Shown here piece after piece: positions 24,949 to 34,461 of a stretch of DNA of 64,000 nt. The translations under genes were made by a program, and so were the position numbers. This DNA is from Colwellia piezophila ATCC BAA-637 (lineage in GTDB: Bacteria > Pseudomonadota > Gammaproteobacteria > Enterobacterales > Alteromonadaceae). The stretch's first letter is position 1. The number at the start of each line of letters is the position of its first letter. The stretch lies in NCBI RefSeq assembly GCF_000378625.1, contig NZ_KB905168.1:62001-126000 (forward strand). Reading direction: 5' to 3'. The notes below the pieces were generated by a model. It did no database searches. It worked only from the letters and a program-made list of their open reading frames with translations, and was not told where the DNA came from.

Positions 24949-26113
24949 TTAGAGAGCCACTACATAACCAAAACTAATAAAGCTGGCCACTACCGCCAAA
25001 ATTGGAATTTTCATAGTACGTAGAGCAAAAAACCCGACAATCACCGCAGCCATATCAACAGGGCTTATAATCGCAGAGGTAAATACCGGTTGATATAAAG
25101 CCGACATAAGTAAACCCACTACCGCGGCATTAATGCCCCACACAGCACCGGCAACTTTAGGCTTCTCTGCTAACGATTCCCACGCACCATGAAAACCTAA
25201 CACCAGTAAAAATCCCGGCAGGAAGATCGCGACAGTGGCAATTAATGCTCCAGTTAAGGGTTCATTCACCAGTAAATCAGCACCTAAAAATGCAGATAAT
25301 GAAAACATAGGCCCAGGTACTGCTTGCGCTGCAGCATAACCTAATAAGAAACGCTCGGTATCAATAGCCTCACCTAACGCTTGTTGTAGCATAGGCAATA
25401 CCACGTGACCGCCACCAAAAACTAAACTACCTGACTGATAAAAATCAGCAAATATAGTCAGCCATATTGGTGATTGCGTTAATAACGGTAGTCCCGCAAA
25501 TAACGCCGCAAAGATAATCAGAGGTAAAGTGTTTACTTTACCTTTTGCTTGCCTAGATAATGTTTCCGCGGGTGTTGTTTCAGTTGGCTTTTTCAAAAGC
25601 ATACCGACAATCGCCGCAGCGATAAGTACCGACATTTGTATAAATAAACTGGGTAAAGTTAATAATAGCGCCGCAGTCAGCACACAAATAATGACGGTAT
25701 TACGCTCCTTACAAAACGCTTTGTACATCGTTAATGTCGCGTCAGCCACAACCACCACAGCTAATAATTTTAAACCATGTGTTACATTGACTAACCATGG
25801 GGCATCTTGTGCCTGATTCGTGGTCGCGAGTAGGTATAGCAAGAGCATAGAAGGCGATGTGAAAGCTATAAAGGCGGTAAAAGCCCCTGATAACACCTGC
25901 ATGTCGTAAGCCAATGGCAAAACCGATTTGACTTGAGCCAGGCCCCGGTAAAAACTGACTTAAAGAAATGAGTCGCGCATAACTTTCGCTATCTATCCAT
26001 TGTAATTTTTGCACAAAGGTTCTTTCGAAATACCCTATATGTGCAGCCGGGCCACCAAAACTGATCCACCCTAAGGTAAAAAACTGCCAAAAGACCTGCC
26101 AAATTTTCATCAT
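24949..26113 (-). pseudogene. chrA: ChrA-type chromate transporter split by one frameshift
   Basis: The N-terminal part starts at 26113 (MMKIWQVFWQFFTLGWISFGGPAAHIGYF, in two pieces; FLPGPGSSQIGFAIGLRHAG) and runs out of frame near 25888. The rest resumes one base over (GAFTAFIAFTSPSMLLLYLL) and ends at 24949. The total of 1165 bases is 3n+1, so one extra base, most simply in the GGGG run at 25884-25887, breaks an otherwise normal 387-residue two-domain ChrA. Both halves keep the family motifs FGGP and GPGP-type (the second half has SGSLVFGGGHVVLPML and AAQAVPGPMF). ChrA exports chromate. An internal ATG at 25920 would give only the second half. True mutation and sequence error cannot be separated here. 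Confidence 0.85.
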
Positions 26114-26194
26114 TGCTGTACCTAACTGTTATGTCATATCAATTAATCGTCATCAGCAGCTATTATATTTCAGTTTTATTACCGTTAAATGATA

Positions 26195-26229
26195 AAAATG
26201 CACCAACTCAATAGGAGCAGGTGCATTTT
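26195..26229. terminator. Hairpin AAAATGCACC / GGTGCATTTT
   Basis: Perfect stem flanked by A-run and T-run on the two sides, so it could work in both directions. It lies between the start of chrA and the element at 26291; on the minus strand it could end transcription coming from the DUF3297 gene. Confidence 0.6.
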
Positions 26230-26290
26230 CAATACAAATAATGACTCTTGTGCTTCAGAACAAGGCTAGCTATGTTCGATGAGGCAACTT

Positions 26291-26604
26291 ATACCAATCA
26301 ATATAAGAAAGTGTTCACTTAGCGAGAATTTAAAGGCTTAGAGGCAAGGCATTGATTGCAGGTAAGGGTTATTCAGGAGAATAAGCTCCTGCATTCTCTA
26401 TTAAGCTACATCCATGCAGCGTCCTTATCAAAATCAATAACGCAGTATATAAGCCTTTAAAACTCGCCCTTTGGGAACTCATGGAGCACCATGATAACTT
26501 CACAAAACATGCTTGATGTAGAATAACTATAACTACGCATATTTTGATTGTTCTAATGTCGCCCATGTAGTTCTAAGTGATCACTTCTTTATGCTGAATG
26601 GTAT
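26291..26604. mobile_element. 314-bp MITE-like repeat with about 30-bp terminal inverted repeats
   Basis: The left end begins ATACCAATCAATATAAGAAA and goes on to GTGTTCACTT. The right end, read inversely, begins ATACCATTCAGCATAAAGAA and goes on to GTGATCACTT; about 24 of 30 positions agree by eye. No transposase is inside. The right end overlaps by one base the TAA stop of the DUF3297 gene. The compact palindrome at 12891 has similar arms. Confidence 0.7.
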
Positions 26605-26852
26605 TAACGATAAAATGCTTCAACTTTACCTTTAACGGTCATCATAAGTGGTTGGCCACGACGGTCCAACGCTTTTTTCGAAGGAACTTTCACCCAACCT
26701 TCACTGATGCAATATTCTTCAACATCAAAACGTTCTTTGTCGTTGATACGAATACCAATGTCATGCTCGAAGATTTCTTCCACATGATGTGGGCTACGAG
26801 GATTGCCCGAAAGGCGATCTGGTAAAGCGGGTTTTGAGGTAGCATCGTTCAT
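26604..26852 (-). CDS. DUF3297-family small protein
   Basis: An 82-residue cytoplasmic protein matching DUF3297: LPDRLSGNPRSPHHVEEIFEHDIGIRI (in two parts), VEEYCISEGWVKVP, KALDRRGQPLMMTVKGKVEAFYR in the usual order and at the full family length. Function unknown. The gene is a single unit with a MITE-like element directly at its stop and another repeat (26934-27092) in its promoter region. Confidence 0.9.
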   Translation of the reverse strand: MNDATSKPALPDRLSGNPRSPHHVEEIFEHDIGIRINDKERFDVEEYCISEGWVKVPSKKALDRRGQPLMMTVKGKVEAFYR

Positions 26853-26933
26853 GTTAGTGACCTGTAGTAAATATAAAGTGCGCTATTGTAGGCAATATAG
26901 GCATCGCCCTCAAGAGCTGCGGTAATAAATTTT

Positions 26934-27092
26934 ATACCTGTTTCATTAAGTTTGTGCTCTTGGTGTGCGCAGGTAAAATAAATCAAGGCAAGGCATTCGA
27001 TTGACCAATAGCAGGCTATTGGGATTGAGAGCAACGTCGCCTTGGAGAATTTTAACCCGCACAAGTGAGCAATAATTTAATAAACTTGGTAT
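26934..27092. repeat. 159-bp interspersed repeat ending ATACC...GGTAT
   Basis: It starts ATACCTG and ends CTTGGTAT. The core TCATTAAGTTTGTG, AAATAAA, CAAGGCAAGGC, CGATTGA and CAATAGC.GGCTATTG recurs at 45867-45964. The right third (AACCCGCACAAG onward) is missing from that second copy. It lies upstream of the DUF3297 gene. Confidence 0.7.
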
Positions 27093-27311
27093 TAGTCTCC
27101 TGTGCCACGATAAGCGTAAAAGGCTTAGTTTTCTAAATACATAAATGCGACTGAAAATAGTACCGATGAGCTCTTATCGTTAAAGCATTTATCAACGCTA
27201 TAAAATAGCGGCACTGATCATTTGAAATCACCTCGCATTTAAAATTGAATTATTGGACTAGAATTATAATCATAGCCTTTTCAAAATATTTAAAATCAGA
27301 GGGTTTTCTCT

Positions 27312-28274
27312 ATGAGTACTTTAAAGCACAACAGCAAAATTCTACTTGCCACCTTATTAACTGCAACCTTTATTCTATCTGGTTGTGATTCGTTAGACGA
27401 TGATAATAATAACCCAGAGGTCGCTACTTTTAGCTTAGGTATAAGTGATGCCCCTGTAGATGATATTAGTCAGCTTAATATTTGCTTTAGTGCAATAGAA
27501 TTAAAGCCAACAGGTGAAGGTGAAGTTATAATTTTCATGGTGGGAGATGATGTTGAAGCCATTAATGCCAATAGTATTTGTCCTGATTCTGCAAATACTG
27601 CGGGCATTAATTTACTCGATTTTGTTGGTGATGATGCGGAGTTATTCATCAATAACGCTGAAATAGCACTTGGAAGTTATAAGCTAAGAATTATCATGAG
27701 CGAAGGCTCTTTTGCCTACCCCTTAGAAGGCCCGCAAACAGAAGAGACTAAAATCCCAGTAGACGTACCTTCTAATGAGCTTAAACTTGTTAATACCTTA
27801 ACCTTTGCTCAGGGTGGTCAAGCCGCTTATACATTAGAATTTGACCTACAAAAATCAATGGTGAATGCACCAGGTCAAGAGGGATATAAATTAAAACCTA
27901 CAGGCGTCAGATTAGTTAATAATACCGAGGTAGGTACACTAACAGGCACAGTCGCCGAAGTTTATTTAAGTGATGCTAGTTGTGCCATCGGCCAATCTGA
28001 TGGGACTACCGCAGGTAGCGTATATTTATATGAGGAAGGTATAACAGAATTTGGTGATATAGGAAGTCAGTCTGAACCTTATGCTACCGGAAAAGTCATT
28101 TCCAATGGCGCAGGAACATACTCTTATGAAATAGGATTTATTTTGGCTGGGAATTATACCGTAGGGGTAACCTGTTCAGAAGACGATTCAGATATGGTTG
28201 ATGAAGGATTTACTATCATCTCGACTCAAACAACCATTATCACGGCAGAAACCTCAATGGAATTAAATTTTTAG
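27312..28274 (+). CDS. DUF4382-domain lipoprotein
   Basis: A 320-residue exported lipoprotein. The signal sequence ends in a lipobox (FILSGCDS), with lipidation expected at the Cys; an Asp/Asn-rich linker follows. Residues about 38-195 form a DUF4382 domain (FSLGISDAPVDDISQLNICF, VNTLTFAQGGQAAYTLEFDL), followed by a beta-rich region (GTVAEVYL, AGNYTVGVTC) like a carboxypeptidase-regulatory fold. Function unknown; such proteins are common at the surface of marine gammaproteobacteria. GAGGG precedes the ATG. Confidence 0.85.
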   Translation: MSTLKHNSKILLATLLTATFILSGCDSLDDDNNNPEVATFSLGISDAPVDDISQLNICFSAIELKPTGEGEVIIFMVGDDVEAINANSICPDSANTAGINLLDFVGDDAELFINNAEIALGSYKLRIIMSEGSFAYPLEGPQTEETKIPVDVPSNELKLVNTLTFAQGGQAAYTLEFDLQKSMVNAPGQEGYKLKPTGVRLVNNTEVGTLTGTVAEVYLSDASCAIGQSDGTTAGSVYLYEEGITEFGDIGSQSEPYATGKVISNGAGTYSYEIGFILAGNYTVGVTCSEDDSDMVDEGFTIISTQTTIITAETSMELNF

Positions 28275-28294
28275 CTAGAATTTAATGTAGTGGT

Positions 28295-28324
28295 TGCACT
28301 ATCAAGGGTCCCTTGAGGTGCAAG
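28295..28324 (+). terminator. Hairpin after the DUF4382 lipoprotein gene
   Basis: TTGCAC and TCAAGG pair with CCTTGA and GTGCAA, starting 21 bases after the stop. It sits inside a wider pair, TAGTGGTT (28289) with AACCACTA (28366). There is no T-run, so termination may not be intrinsic. Confidence 0.5.
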
Positions 28325-28551
28325 CGTTCCCAAAAGAATAAGCGCTCTGGAGTAAGATAGAAATAACCACTACAACACCATTTAACGATCATTAGAATTC
28401 ATAAGCATAACGGCAACTAAGATCACACTATAGTCTTGTAAAGATTTGAAATATTGATGACTAACTATATAAAGAAAAAGATATTTCCCTCAACTCATAA
28501 TTGAGAATAATCAAGTCTTGGGTATTAATCCAATGTCGTATAAATAACAGT

Positions 28552-28579
28552 TTGTCTGATAAAGTATTTTATGAGACAA
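28552..28579. promoter_or_regulatory. Operator-like inverted repeat 1 upstream of fic
   Basis: TTGTCTGATAAA faces TTTATGAGACAA around a 4-base centre. Related half-sites occur at 28534 (TGTCGTATAAA), 28580 (TGCCGTATAAA) and in the next inverted repeat. Confidence 0.6.
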
Positions 28580-28597
28580 TGCCGTATAAACCAATAA

Positions 28598-28625
28598 TTG
28601 TCCGATAAAAACTCTTATGCGACAA
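28598..28625. promoter_or_regulatory. Operator-like inverted repeat 2 overlapping the fic translation start region
   Basis: TTGTCCGATAA faces TTATGCGACAA and ends four bases before the fic ATG, replacing any Shine-Dalgarno sequence. Binding here would block initiation. The gene product's own N-terminal helix-turn-helix is the natural candidate binder. Confidence 0.6.
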
Positions 28626-28629
28626 ACTT

Positions 28630-29631
28630 ATGCTAAAAAATAAGACTGAAAAAGAACTCGTGTTAAATTACATAAGTTCGGCCAACAAAGCTGTAACCAT
28701 CAGTGATATTAAAACTGCTACAGATTTCCAAGTTGATAACCGTACAGTACTACGGTGGCTGAATAGTGCGGCTAAGCAGGGTTTAGTTGTAATTACAGGC
28801 GAGCGAAAGGCTCGTAAATACGTAAGCGTACCTGTGAAGAGTAAACCGACCTTTAAATTTTTAGAAGGCTTACCTAGCTCAAAACAACAAGAGTTACTGA
28901 GCATGTTGCGTACTCTATGGACACACAACTCAACAGCACTTGAAGGTAACACACTAAACTTAGGTGAAACGCAGTTTATATTAAATGAAGGATTAACCGT
29001 ATCGGGTAAGCCTTTAAAAGATCATAAAGAAGTCATGGGGCACGCGACAGCTATAGACTTACTTTACGATATGGTCAGTAGTGAGCTGACGTTAAGTAAA
29101 ATCAAACTACTACATAAAGCCGTTCAGACTGACATTATATTCGATATAGATAAACCTTATGGCGATTTCAAAGTCGTACCTAATGGAACCTATTTAATAC
29201 TTGATGATTTACTTGAAGGTAAGTCAAGTGTATACCATGCCTACTCACGACCATTTGATGTGCCAAAACTTATCGTTGGTTTAGTCGAGTACATTGAGTC
29301 ATGTAAACCCCATAGTATTAACGAAGCGATCACTATGTATGCAACTGCTCATTTAATCTTTGGTCAGATACACCCATTTTGGGATGGAAATGGACGTATT
29401 GCACGTTTAATAGCTAACCTTATTTTACTGAGAGCGGGCTTCGCTCCTCTTGTTATACCAGCCACACGTAGGCTGGATTATATAACCATTCTTTCTAAAT
29501 ACAGTGCTAAATATGAAGCACCTAGTGTTGGAAAGCCGCTATATCACGTTGGAAATGAGCTTAAAGCTTTCATTAATTTTTCCAAAGAATGCTATCAAGA
29601 TACGATAAATCTTATTGATAATATCAAGTAA
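28630..29631 (+). CDS. fic: Fic-domain AMP transferase with N-terminal DNA-binding domain
   Basis: A 333-residue protein. Residues about 1-70 look like a winged helix (KTATDFQVDNRTVLRWLNSAAKQGLVVI). The Fic core carries the full catalytic motif HPFWDGNGRIARL with H248, so AMP transfer from ATP to a protein hydroxyl is expected. An inhibitory motif precedes it (STALEGN, the S/T-x3-E-G/N type), so the enzyme is class II, with autoinhibition on the N-terminal side of the Fic fold. The gene stands alone between 350- and 385-bp gaps. No antitoxin gene is beside it; the built-in inhibitory helix serves that role in this class. Several operator-like repeats lie upstream and no ribosome binding site is visible, so expression is probably tightly held. 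The target is unknown. Confidence 0.9.
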   Translation: MLKNKTEKELVLNYISSANKAVTISDIKTATDFQVDNRTVLRWLNSAAKQGLVVITGERKARKYVSVPVKSKPTFKFLEGLPSSKQQELLSMLRTLWTHNSTALEGNTLNLGETQFILNEGLTVSGKPLKDHKEVMGHATAIDLLYDMVSSELTLSKIKLLHKAVQTDIIFDIDKPYGDFKVVPNGTYLILDDLLEGKSSVYHAYSRPFDVPKLIVGLVEYIESCKPHSINEAITMYATAHLIFGQIHPFWDGNGRIARLIANLILLRAGFAPLVIPATRRLDYITILSKYSAKYEAPSVGKPLYHVGNELKAFINFSKECYQDTINLIDNIK

Positions 29632-29828
29632 GATAAACTAAAGCTGACATGTTTGTCCTATTCTAGCGAGAAAAAAATAAGGCAATCATTCATACTTACC
29701 GCTCGAGCAGTTAGTTCTCCGTAGGATGAGCTTTCGTTAAAAAGTTAGCCATAAACGTATCCTATTCGCACAAAGTGTTCATAGTTTCCATGGCGGTATG
29801 TGCCCCTTAGTGAGATAGAAACTATAAA

Positions 29829-29856
29829 TTAGTGACCAAAATAATTTAGTCACTAA
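29829..29856. repeat. Hairpin TTAGTGAC / GTCACTAA in the fic-glmS gap
   Basis: An 8-bp perfect stem with a 12-base loop. Just before it ATAGTTTC (29778) can pair with GAAACTAT (29817). The gap has no other gene-like content. It may end fic transcription. Confidence 0.45.
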
Positions 29857-29917
29857 AGAGCAAATGTTTATACACAACCTCAAATATTAAATTGAAAATT
29901 TTTTCATTTGTCAAAGA

Positions 29918-29956
29918 ACAGAAAAGCGACCACTCAAAAGAGTAAGTCGCTTTAAT
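29918..29956 (-). terminator. Rho-independent terminator of glmS
   Basis: AAAGCGAC pairs with GTCGCTTT; on the minus strand the stem is followed by TTTTC. It lies about 60 bases after the glmS stop. Confidence 0.75.
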
Positions 29957-30016
29957 TCATGCAGAAGTGGTTCCAACTTTATTTAGAACCCACATCACCG
30001 TTACATTGGGAACAGA

Positions 30017-31849
30017 TTATTCGACCGTCACTGATTTAGCTAAGTTACGTGGTTGATCAACATCGGTACCTTTGATGATTGCTACATAATAGGAAAGTAG
30101 CTGCATTGGTAAGGTGTAAACAATTGGCGCAATGATGTCATCACACACCGGCACATTAATCACTTTCATGGTGTCATCACTAGCAAAATTAGCATCACTA
30201 TCGGCAAAGACATACATCAAACCGCCACGAGCACGCACTTCTTCGACGTTTGATTTAAGTTTTTCTATTAAATCATTTTTCGGCGCGACCACGATGACTG
30301 GCATTTCAGCATCAATCAGCGCTAATGGACCATGTTTAAGTTCACCGGCAGCGTAGGCTTCAGCATGAATATATGAAATTTCTTTCAGCTTCAAGGCACC
30401 TTCCATTGCGATAGGGTATTGATCACCTCGGCCTAAAAATAACGCATGGTTTTTATCAGCAAAATCTTCCGCTAAGTCTTCAATTGAAGAGGCAAGCGCT
30501 AATACTTCATCAAGTTTTGCCGGTAGTGACATTAAAGATTGGCAAATTTCGGCTTGTTTCTCTTTCGTCATACCATGATGTTGGCCTACGGCTACGGTCA
30601 GCATTAACAAACCAACAAGCTGAGTAGTGAAAGCCTTGGTTGATGCTACGCCAATTTCAGCGCCAGCTTTAGTCATAAAGGCTAAATCAGATTCACGTAC
30701 TAACGATGAACCCGGTACATTACAAATAACTAAGCTTGATTTGTAGCCAATTTCTTTGGCTAAACGTAATGCGGCTAAGGTATCTGCAGTTTCACCTGAT
30801 TGTGAAATAGTCACTAATAATGAATTTTTTGGTACAAAAGATTTGCGGTATCTAAACTCACTGGCAATCTCAATATTACAAGAAACCCCTGCTAATTCTT
30901 CCAGCCAGTACCTTGCCACCATGCCTGAATGGTAGCTAGTACCACAGGCAATAATTTGTATATGTTGTACATTTTTAAATATCTCGTCCGCACCTTCGCC
31001 AAAAGTATTGATATCTAAGGCACCGCCAACGACTCTACCTTCTAAGGCATTACGAATAGCGGTAGGTTGTTCGTAAGTTTCTTTTAACATGTAGTGACGG
31101 TATTCACCTTTGTCACCACTATCGTGGGAAACGCTAACCTCTTTCGCTGCACGTATTACTGGCTTGCCATCAATATCAAAAATTTTCACGTCAAAGCGAC
31201 TAATTTGAGCCACGTCACCTTCTTCAAGATAAGAAAATTTACGCGTTACTGGTAATAATGCCATGATATCTGAGGCAATAAAGTTTTCACCTAAACCATA
31301 ACCTATCACTAAGGGACTACCAGAACGGGCAACAATAAGGTTGTCTTTATCACGGCTATCCATAACAACTGTGCCGTAAGCACCTTCAAGTTGTTTAACG
31401 GTTTTTTGTACAGCCGCAAGTAAACTATCACTGCTTTGTAGTTCATGGTGAACCAAGTGCGTGATCACTTCAGTGTCGGTTTGCGATAGAAATTCGTAAC
31501 CTAAACCTTGCAAGCGAGTGCGTAGTTCTTGATGGTTTTCGATAATGCCATTATGTACGACCGCGATAGTGCCACTTGAAATATGTGGGTGAGCATTCAC
31601 TTCGCTTGGCACACCATGTGTAGCCCAGCGAGTATGTGCTATACCGGTACCACCGGCTAAAGGATTTTGAGTTAATGCTTGGTCAAGTTCTTGTACTTTA
31701 CCTACACGTTTGGTACTTAATAATTCGTTACTGTTGTTGATGATCGCCACACCGGCTGAGTCATAACCGCGATATTCTAATCGCTTTAAACCTTCTACTA
31801 AAATATCTGATACATCTCGTTGGGCTACTGCGCCGACTATGCCACACAT
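30017..31849 (-). CDS. glmS: Glucosamine-6-phosphate synthase (isomerizing, glutamine-hydrolysing)
   Basis: Makes glucosamine-6-phosphate from fructose-6-phosphate and glutamine, the first committed step to UDP-GlcNAc for peptidoglycan and LPS. The 610-residue length is normal. The N-terminal nucleophile Cys2 (MCGIVGAV) and the glutaminase motifs HTRWATHG and HNGIIENH are intact. Two SIS sugar-isomerase domains follow ([28 protein letters not shown], and [17 protein letters not shown]). The C-terminus [13 protein letters not shown] is that of the enzyme family. It lies 68 bp downstream of a DeoR regulator gene, with glmU beyond it. Confidence 0.98.
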   Translation of the reverse strand: MCGIVGAVAQRDVSDILVEGLKRLEYRGYDSAGVAIINNSNELLSTKRVGKVQELDQALTQNPLAGGTGIAHTRWATHGVPSEVNAHPHISSGTIAVVHNGIIENHQELRTRLQGLGYEFLSQTDTEVITHLVHHELQSSDSLLAAVQKTVKQLEGAYGTVVMDSRDKDNLIVARSGSPLVIGYGLGENFIASDIMALLPVTRKFSYLEEGDVAQISRFDVKIFDIDGKPVIRAAKEVSVSHDSGDKGEYRHYMLKETYEQPTAIRNALEGRVVGGALDINTFGEGADEIFKNVQHIQIIACGTSYHSGMVARYWLEELAGVSCNIEIASEFRYRKSFVPKNSLLVTISQSGETADTLAALRLAKEIGYKSSLVICNVPGSSLVRESDLAFMTKAGAEIGVASTKAFTTQLVGLLMLTVAVGQHHGMTKEKQAEICQSLMSLPAKLDEVLALASSIEDLAEDFADKNHALFLGRGDQYPIAMEGALKLKEISYIHAEAYAAGELKHGPLALIDAEMPVIVVAPKNDLIEKLKSNVEEVRARGGLMYVFADSDANFASDDTMKVINVPVCDDIIAPIVYTLPMQLLSYYVAIIKGTDVDQPRNLAKSVTVE

Positions 31850-31917
31850 ATAATTATTCCTTGTTTATTTTCTATTTGATTGTTTGAGCTGGGCTAACTT
31901 GTATCCTTTGGATAAGC

Positions 31918-32682
31918 TTAACCGGTAGCGATAATTAATTTTACGCCTTGCTCAGTAAGGGCTGTTCGCATTTCATCTGAGAGACCATCATCGGTAATCA
32001 CGGTATGAATTTGCTGCCAGTTGAGTTCTAAATTTGGGATTTTCTTGGTTATTTTCGCTGATTCGACCATAACAATGACTTCACGCGCCACTTCTGCCAT
32101 GACTCGACTTAAACCAATTAATTCGTTAAAGGTAGTGGTACCGCGCTTAATATCGATACCATCAGCACCAATAAATAGTTGGTCAAAATCGTATGATCGT
32201 AAAACTTGTTCAGCAACTTGTCCTTGAAATGCTTCAGAGATAGCATCCCAAGTACCACCGGTCATCAATAATGTTGGTTCATTTTCTAGCGCATGAATTT
32301 CGTTAGCAATGCTCAAGGCATTGGTCATAACGACTAAGCCTTTTTTATTGGCTAATTCACTCACTAGCGCTGAGGTGGTTTGGCCGCTATCAATAATAAT
32401 GCGGTTATGATCACGAATAAGCGTTGCGGCTTTTTTGGCAATCAATAGTTTTTGATGCGACAGTTGGTTAGGCTTAACTTCAGTGATTTCACTGGGTAAA
32501 GCCACAGCGCCACCATAGCGTCTTAGCAATAAGCCACTGTTTTCTAGGGCGGCAAGATCTTTACGAATAGTCACTTCAGAAGTATCAAACTGCTTGGCTA
32601 AACTGTCGACACTAACTTCACCTTGTGCGTTTAAGTCAGTGATAATATTGTGACGACGTTGTTGAGTGTTTCGTTTAGACAT
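31918..32682 (-). CDS. DeoR-family regulator next to glmS
   Basis: A 254-residue DeoR protein: N-terminal helix-turn-helix (VDSLAKQFDTSEVTIRKDLAALE) and a DeoR C-terminal sensor domain (DSGQTTSALV, MTNALSIANEI, GADGIDIKRG). Members sense phosphorylated sugars. Its place between glmU and glmS, on the same strand, points to control of amino-sugar synthesis, probably sensing a glucosamine phosphate; inferred from position only. Confidence 0.88.
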   Translation of the reverse strand: MSKRNTQQRRHNIITDLNAQGEVSVDSLAKQFDTSEVTIRKDLAALENSGLLLRRYGGAVALPSEITEVKPNQLSHQKLLIAKKAATLIRDHNRIIIDSGQTTSALVSELANKKGLVVMTNALSIANEIHALENEPTLLMTGGTWDAISEAFQGQVAEQVLRSYDFDQLFIGADGIDIKRGTTTFNELIGLSRVMAEVAREVIVMVESAKITKKIPNLELNWQQIHTVITDDGLSDEMRTALTEQGVKLIIATG

Positions 32683-32831
32683 TGTTGTTCTACTTCTATG
32701 ATGGATTTGTTTCGAATAGTTTCGAAGTTCACTAGCTAGTTTCGCTAAGCAGAGTATTATCTTTCATATCGAAAGATAATGCAATTTTTTGTTAAGCTCT
32801 CCGGTTAAGGCTATTGTACAAATTTAGCTAC

Positions 32832-32859
32832 AAAAAAAGCGCTATAAAAATAGCGCTTT
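32832..32859 (-). terminator. Rho-independent terminator of glmU
   Basis: AAAGCGCTA pairs with TAGCGCTTT around a 6-base loop; on the minus strand a run of seven T follows. It begins 27 bases after the glmU stop. Confidence 0.9.
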
Positions 32860-32886
32860 AACATATATAAATAGTTAACTTACTGT

Positions 32887-34260
32887 TTAACTGCTTTTTA
32901 CCGGACGTTGCCAGCCAGAAACATTGCGTTGCTTAGCGCGGCCAATGGCTAAGTCACTGGCTTCGACAGTTTTAGTGATCACTGAGCCTGCTCCTATGGT
33001 CGCTGAGTTGCCAATAGTGACTGGTGCCACCAAAGAGCTATTTGAACCGATAAAAGCATTGTCACCAATGGTGGTCGTTGATTTATTCACGCCATCGTAA
33101 TTACAGGTAATAGTGCCAGCACCAATATTTACCTTAGTACCAATTTCAGCGTTACCAAGATAACTTAAGTGACCGGCTTTACTACCTGCACCTAAAGTAG
33201 TTTTCTTCATTTCGACAAAATTACCAACATGTGAGTTTTCTTTCATCACTGAACCTGGACGAATACGGGCGAAAGGGCCAACAGAGCAAAACGCTTCAAT
33301 GACCGCATCTTCAATAATGCTGTTTGGTTTAATTTCAACGTTATCGGCAATGCTGCTGTTAGTGATAATACAGTTAGCGCCAATAAGTACGTTATCACCT
33401 AAAGTGACTTCGCCTTCGAAAATACAGTTAATATCGATACTGACTTCAGTGCCTGTAGTTAACTTGCCACGCACATCAATGCGGGCAGGGTCGCGTAAAC
33501 TTGCGCCTGCAAGCATCAACGCTTCAGCAATACGAGCTTGATAAGCACGCTCTAAAGTCGCTAGTTGCACGCGGTTATTGGCGCCTTCCACTTCAATTTC
33601 AGTTTCTGGGTGAGCGGTAGCAATGGTTTTTCCTTCACCATGAGCGCTAGCAATAATATCGGTTAGGTAGTATTCACCTTGCGCATTATCGCTCGATAAA
33701 TTACTTAACCAACGCTTTAAATCACCACCGTTAGCTAATAAAATTCCGGTATTGGCTTCATTAATTTTTAACTGCTCGGCACTGGCATCTTTTTGTTCGA
33801 TAATGCCCACTACTTGTTGCTCGCCGGCAATTTCTTCACGGATAATACGGCCATAACCCATAGGGTTAGCTAAATGTACCGTTAATAGCGCCATGCCATT
33901 CTCAGGTTTCGCTGCCAGCAAACTTGCTAAGGTAGATACTTTTGTTAACGGCACATCACCGTAAAGTACTAAGACATCTTCATCATCGCTTAGAAAAGGC
34001 GAGGCTTGATCAACCGCATGACCGGTTCCTAATTGTTCTACTTGCTCAACGAATGTTAAATCATCACCAGTAATGTGCTGTTTTAATACTTCACCGCCAA
34101 AGCCATAAACTACATAAATATTGCTAGCGCCAAGTTGGCGAGCACTGTCGATTACATGAGCAACCATTGGCTTGTCGGCGATACTATGAAGTACTTTGGG
34201 TAAAGAAGAGCGCATGCGAGTACCTTTACCCGCAGCAAGAATAACAACAGAAAGTGACAT
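32887..34260 (-). CDS. glmU: Bifunctional GlmU (GlcNAc-1-P uridyltransferase / GlcN-1-P acetyltransferase)
   Basis: Catalyses the last two steps to UDP-GlcNAc in the cytoplasm. The N-terminal nucleotidyltransferase has the signature [18 protein letters not shown]; the C-terminal left-handed beta helix carries hexapeptide repeats ([27 protein letters not shown]). I start at 34260 ([11 protein letters not shown]), which gives 457 residues, against 456 in E. coli; an ATG five codons upstream has no ribosome binding site. Many gammaproteobacteria have glmU directly after the atp operon. Here it follows nasA instead, in the same direction, with its own terminator. Confidence 0.97.
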   Translation of the reverse strand: MSLSVVILAAGKGTRMRSSLPKVLHSIADKPMVAHVIDSARQLGASNIYVVYGFGGEVLKQHITGDDLTFVEQVEQLGTGHAVDQASPFLSDDEDVLVLYGDVPLTKVSTLASLLAAKPENGMALLTVHLANPMGYGRIIREEIAGEQQVVGIIEQKDASAEQLKINEANTGILLANGGDLKRWLSNLSSDNAQGEYYLTDIIASAHGEGKTIATAHPETEIEVEGANNRVQLATLERAYQARIAEALMLAGASLRDPARIDVRGKLTTGTEVSIDINCIFEGEVTLGDNVLIGANCIITNSSIADNVEIKPNSIIEDAVIEAFCSVGPFARIRPGSVMKENSHVGNFVEMKKTTLGAGSKAGHLSYLGNAEIGTKVNIGAGTITCNYDGVNKSTTTIGDNAFIGSNSSLVAPVTIGNSATIGAGSVITKTVEASDLAIGRAKQRNVSGWQRPVKSS

Positions 34261-34461
34261 GATAAATCCATTCATTGAGCATTTTTAAGAGCGCGTATTG
34301 TAACCAAGTTACCCTATGCTTTACTAGTGCGCTTATTTAGTAAAACATGAATAAATCACAGTAATCGATTTACAATTTGTTTTCTTCGGCTTAAATAGAA
34401 AAAATAATAACCACCGAGGGCACAGAGGCGCTGTGCACTGCACCGAGTAAGAGAGTGTAGG

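Noticed and set aside
26369-26566. Small ORF inside the 314-bp repeat
   Set aside because: Contained in the element, no start signal and no family.
29745-29770. Integron attC-like core (GTTAGCC) in the fic-glmS gap
   Set aside because: The bases after GTT do not fit the core-site pattern and no partner core was found.
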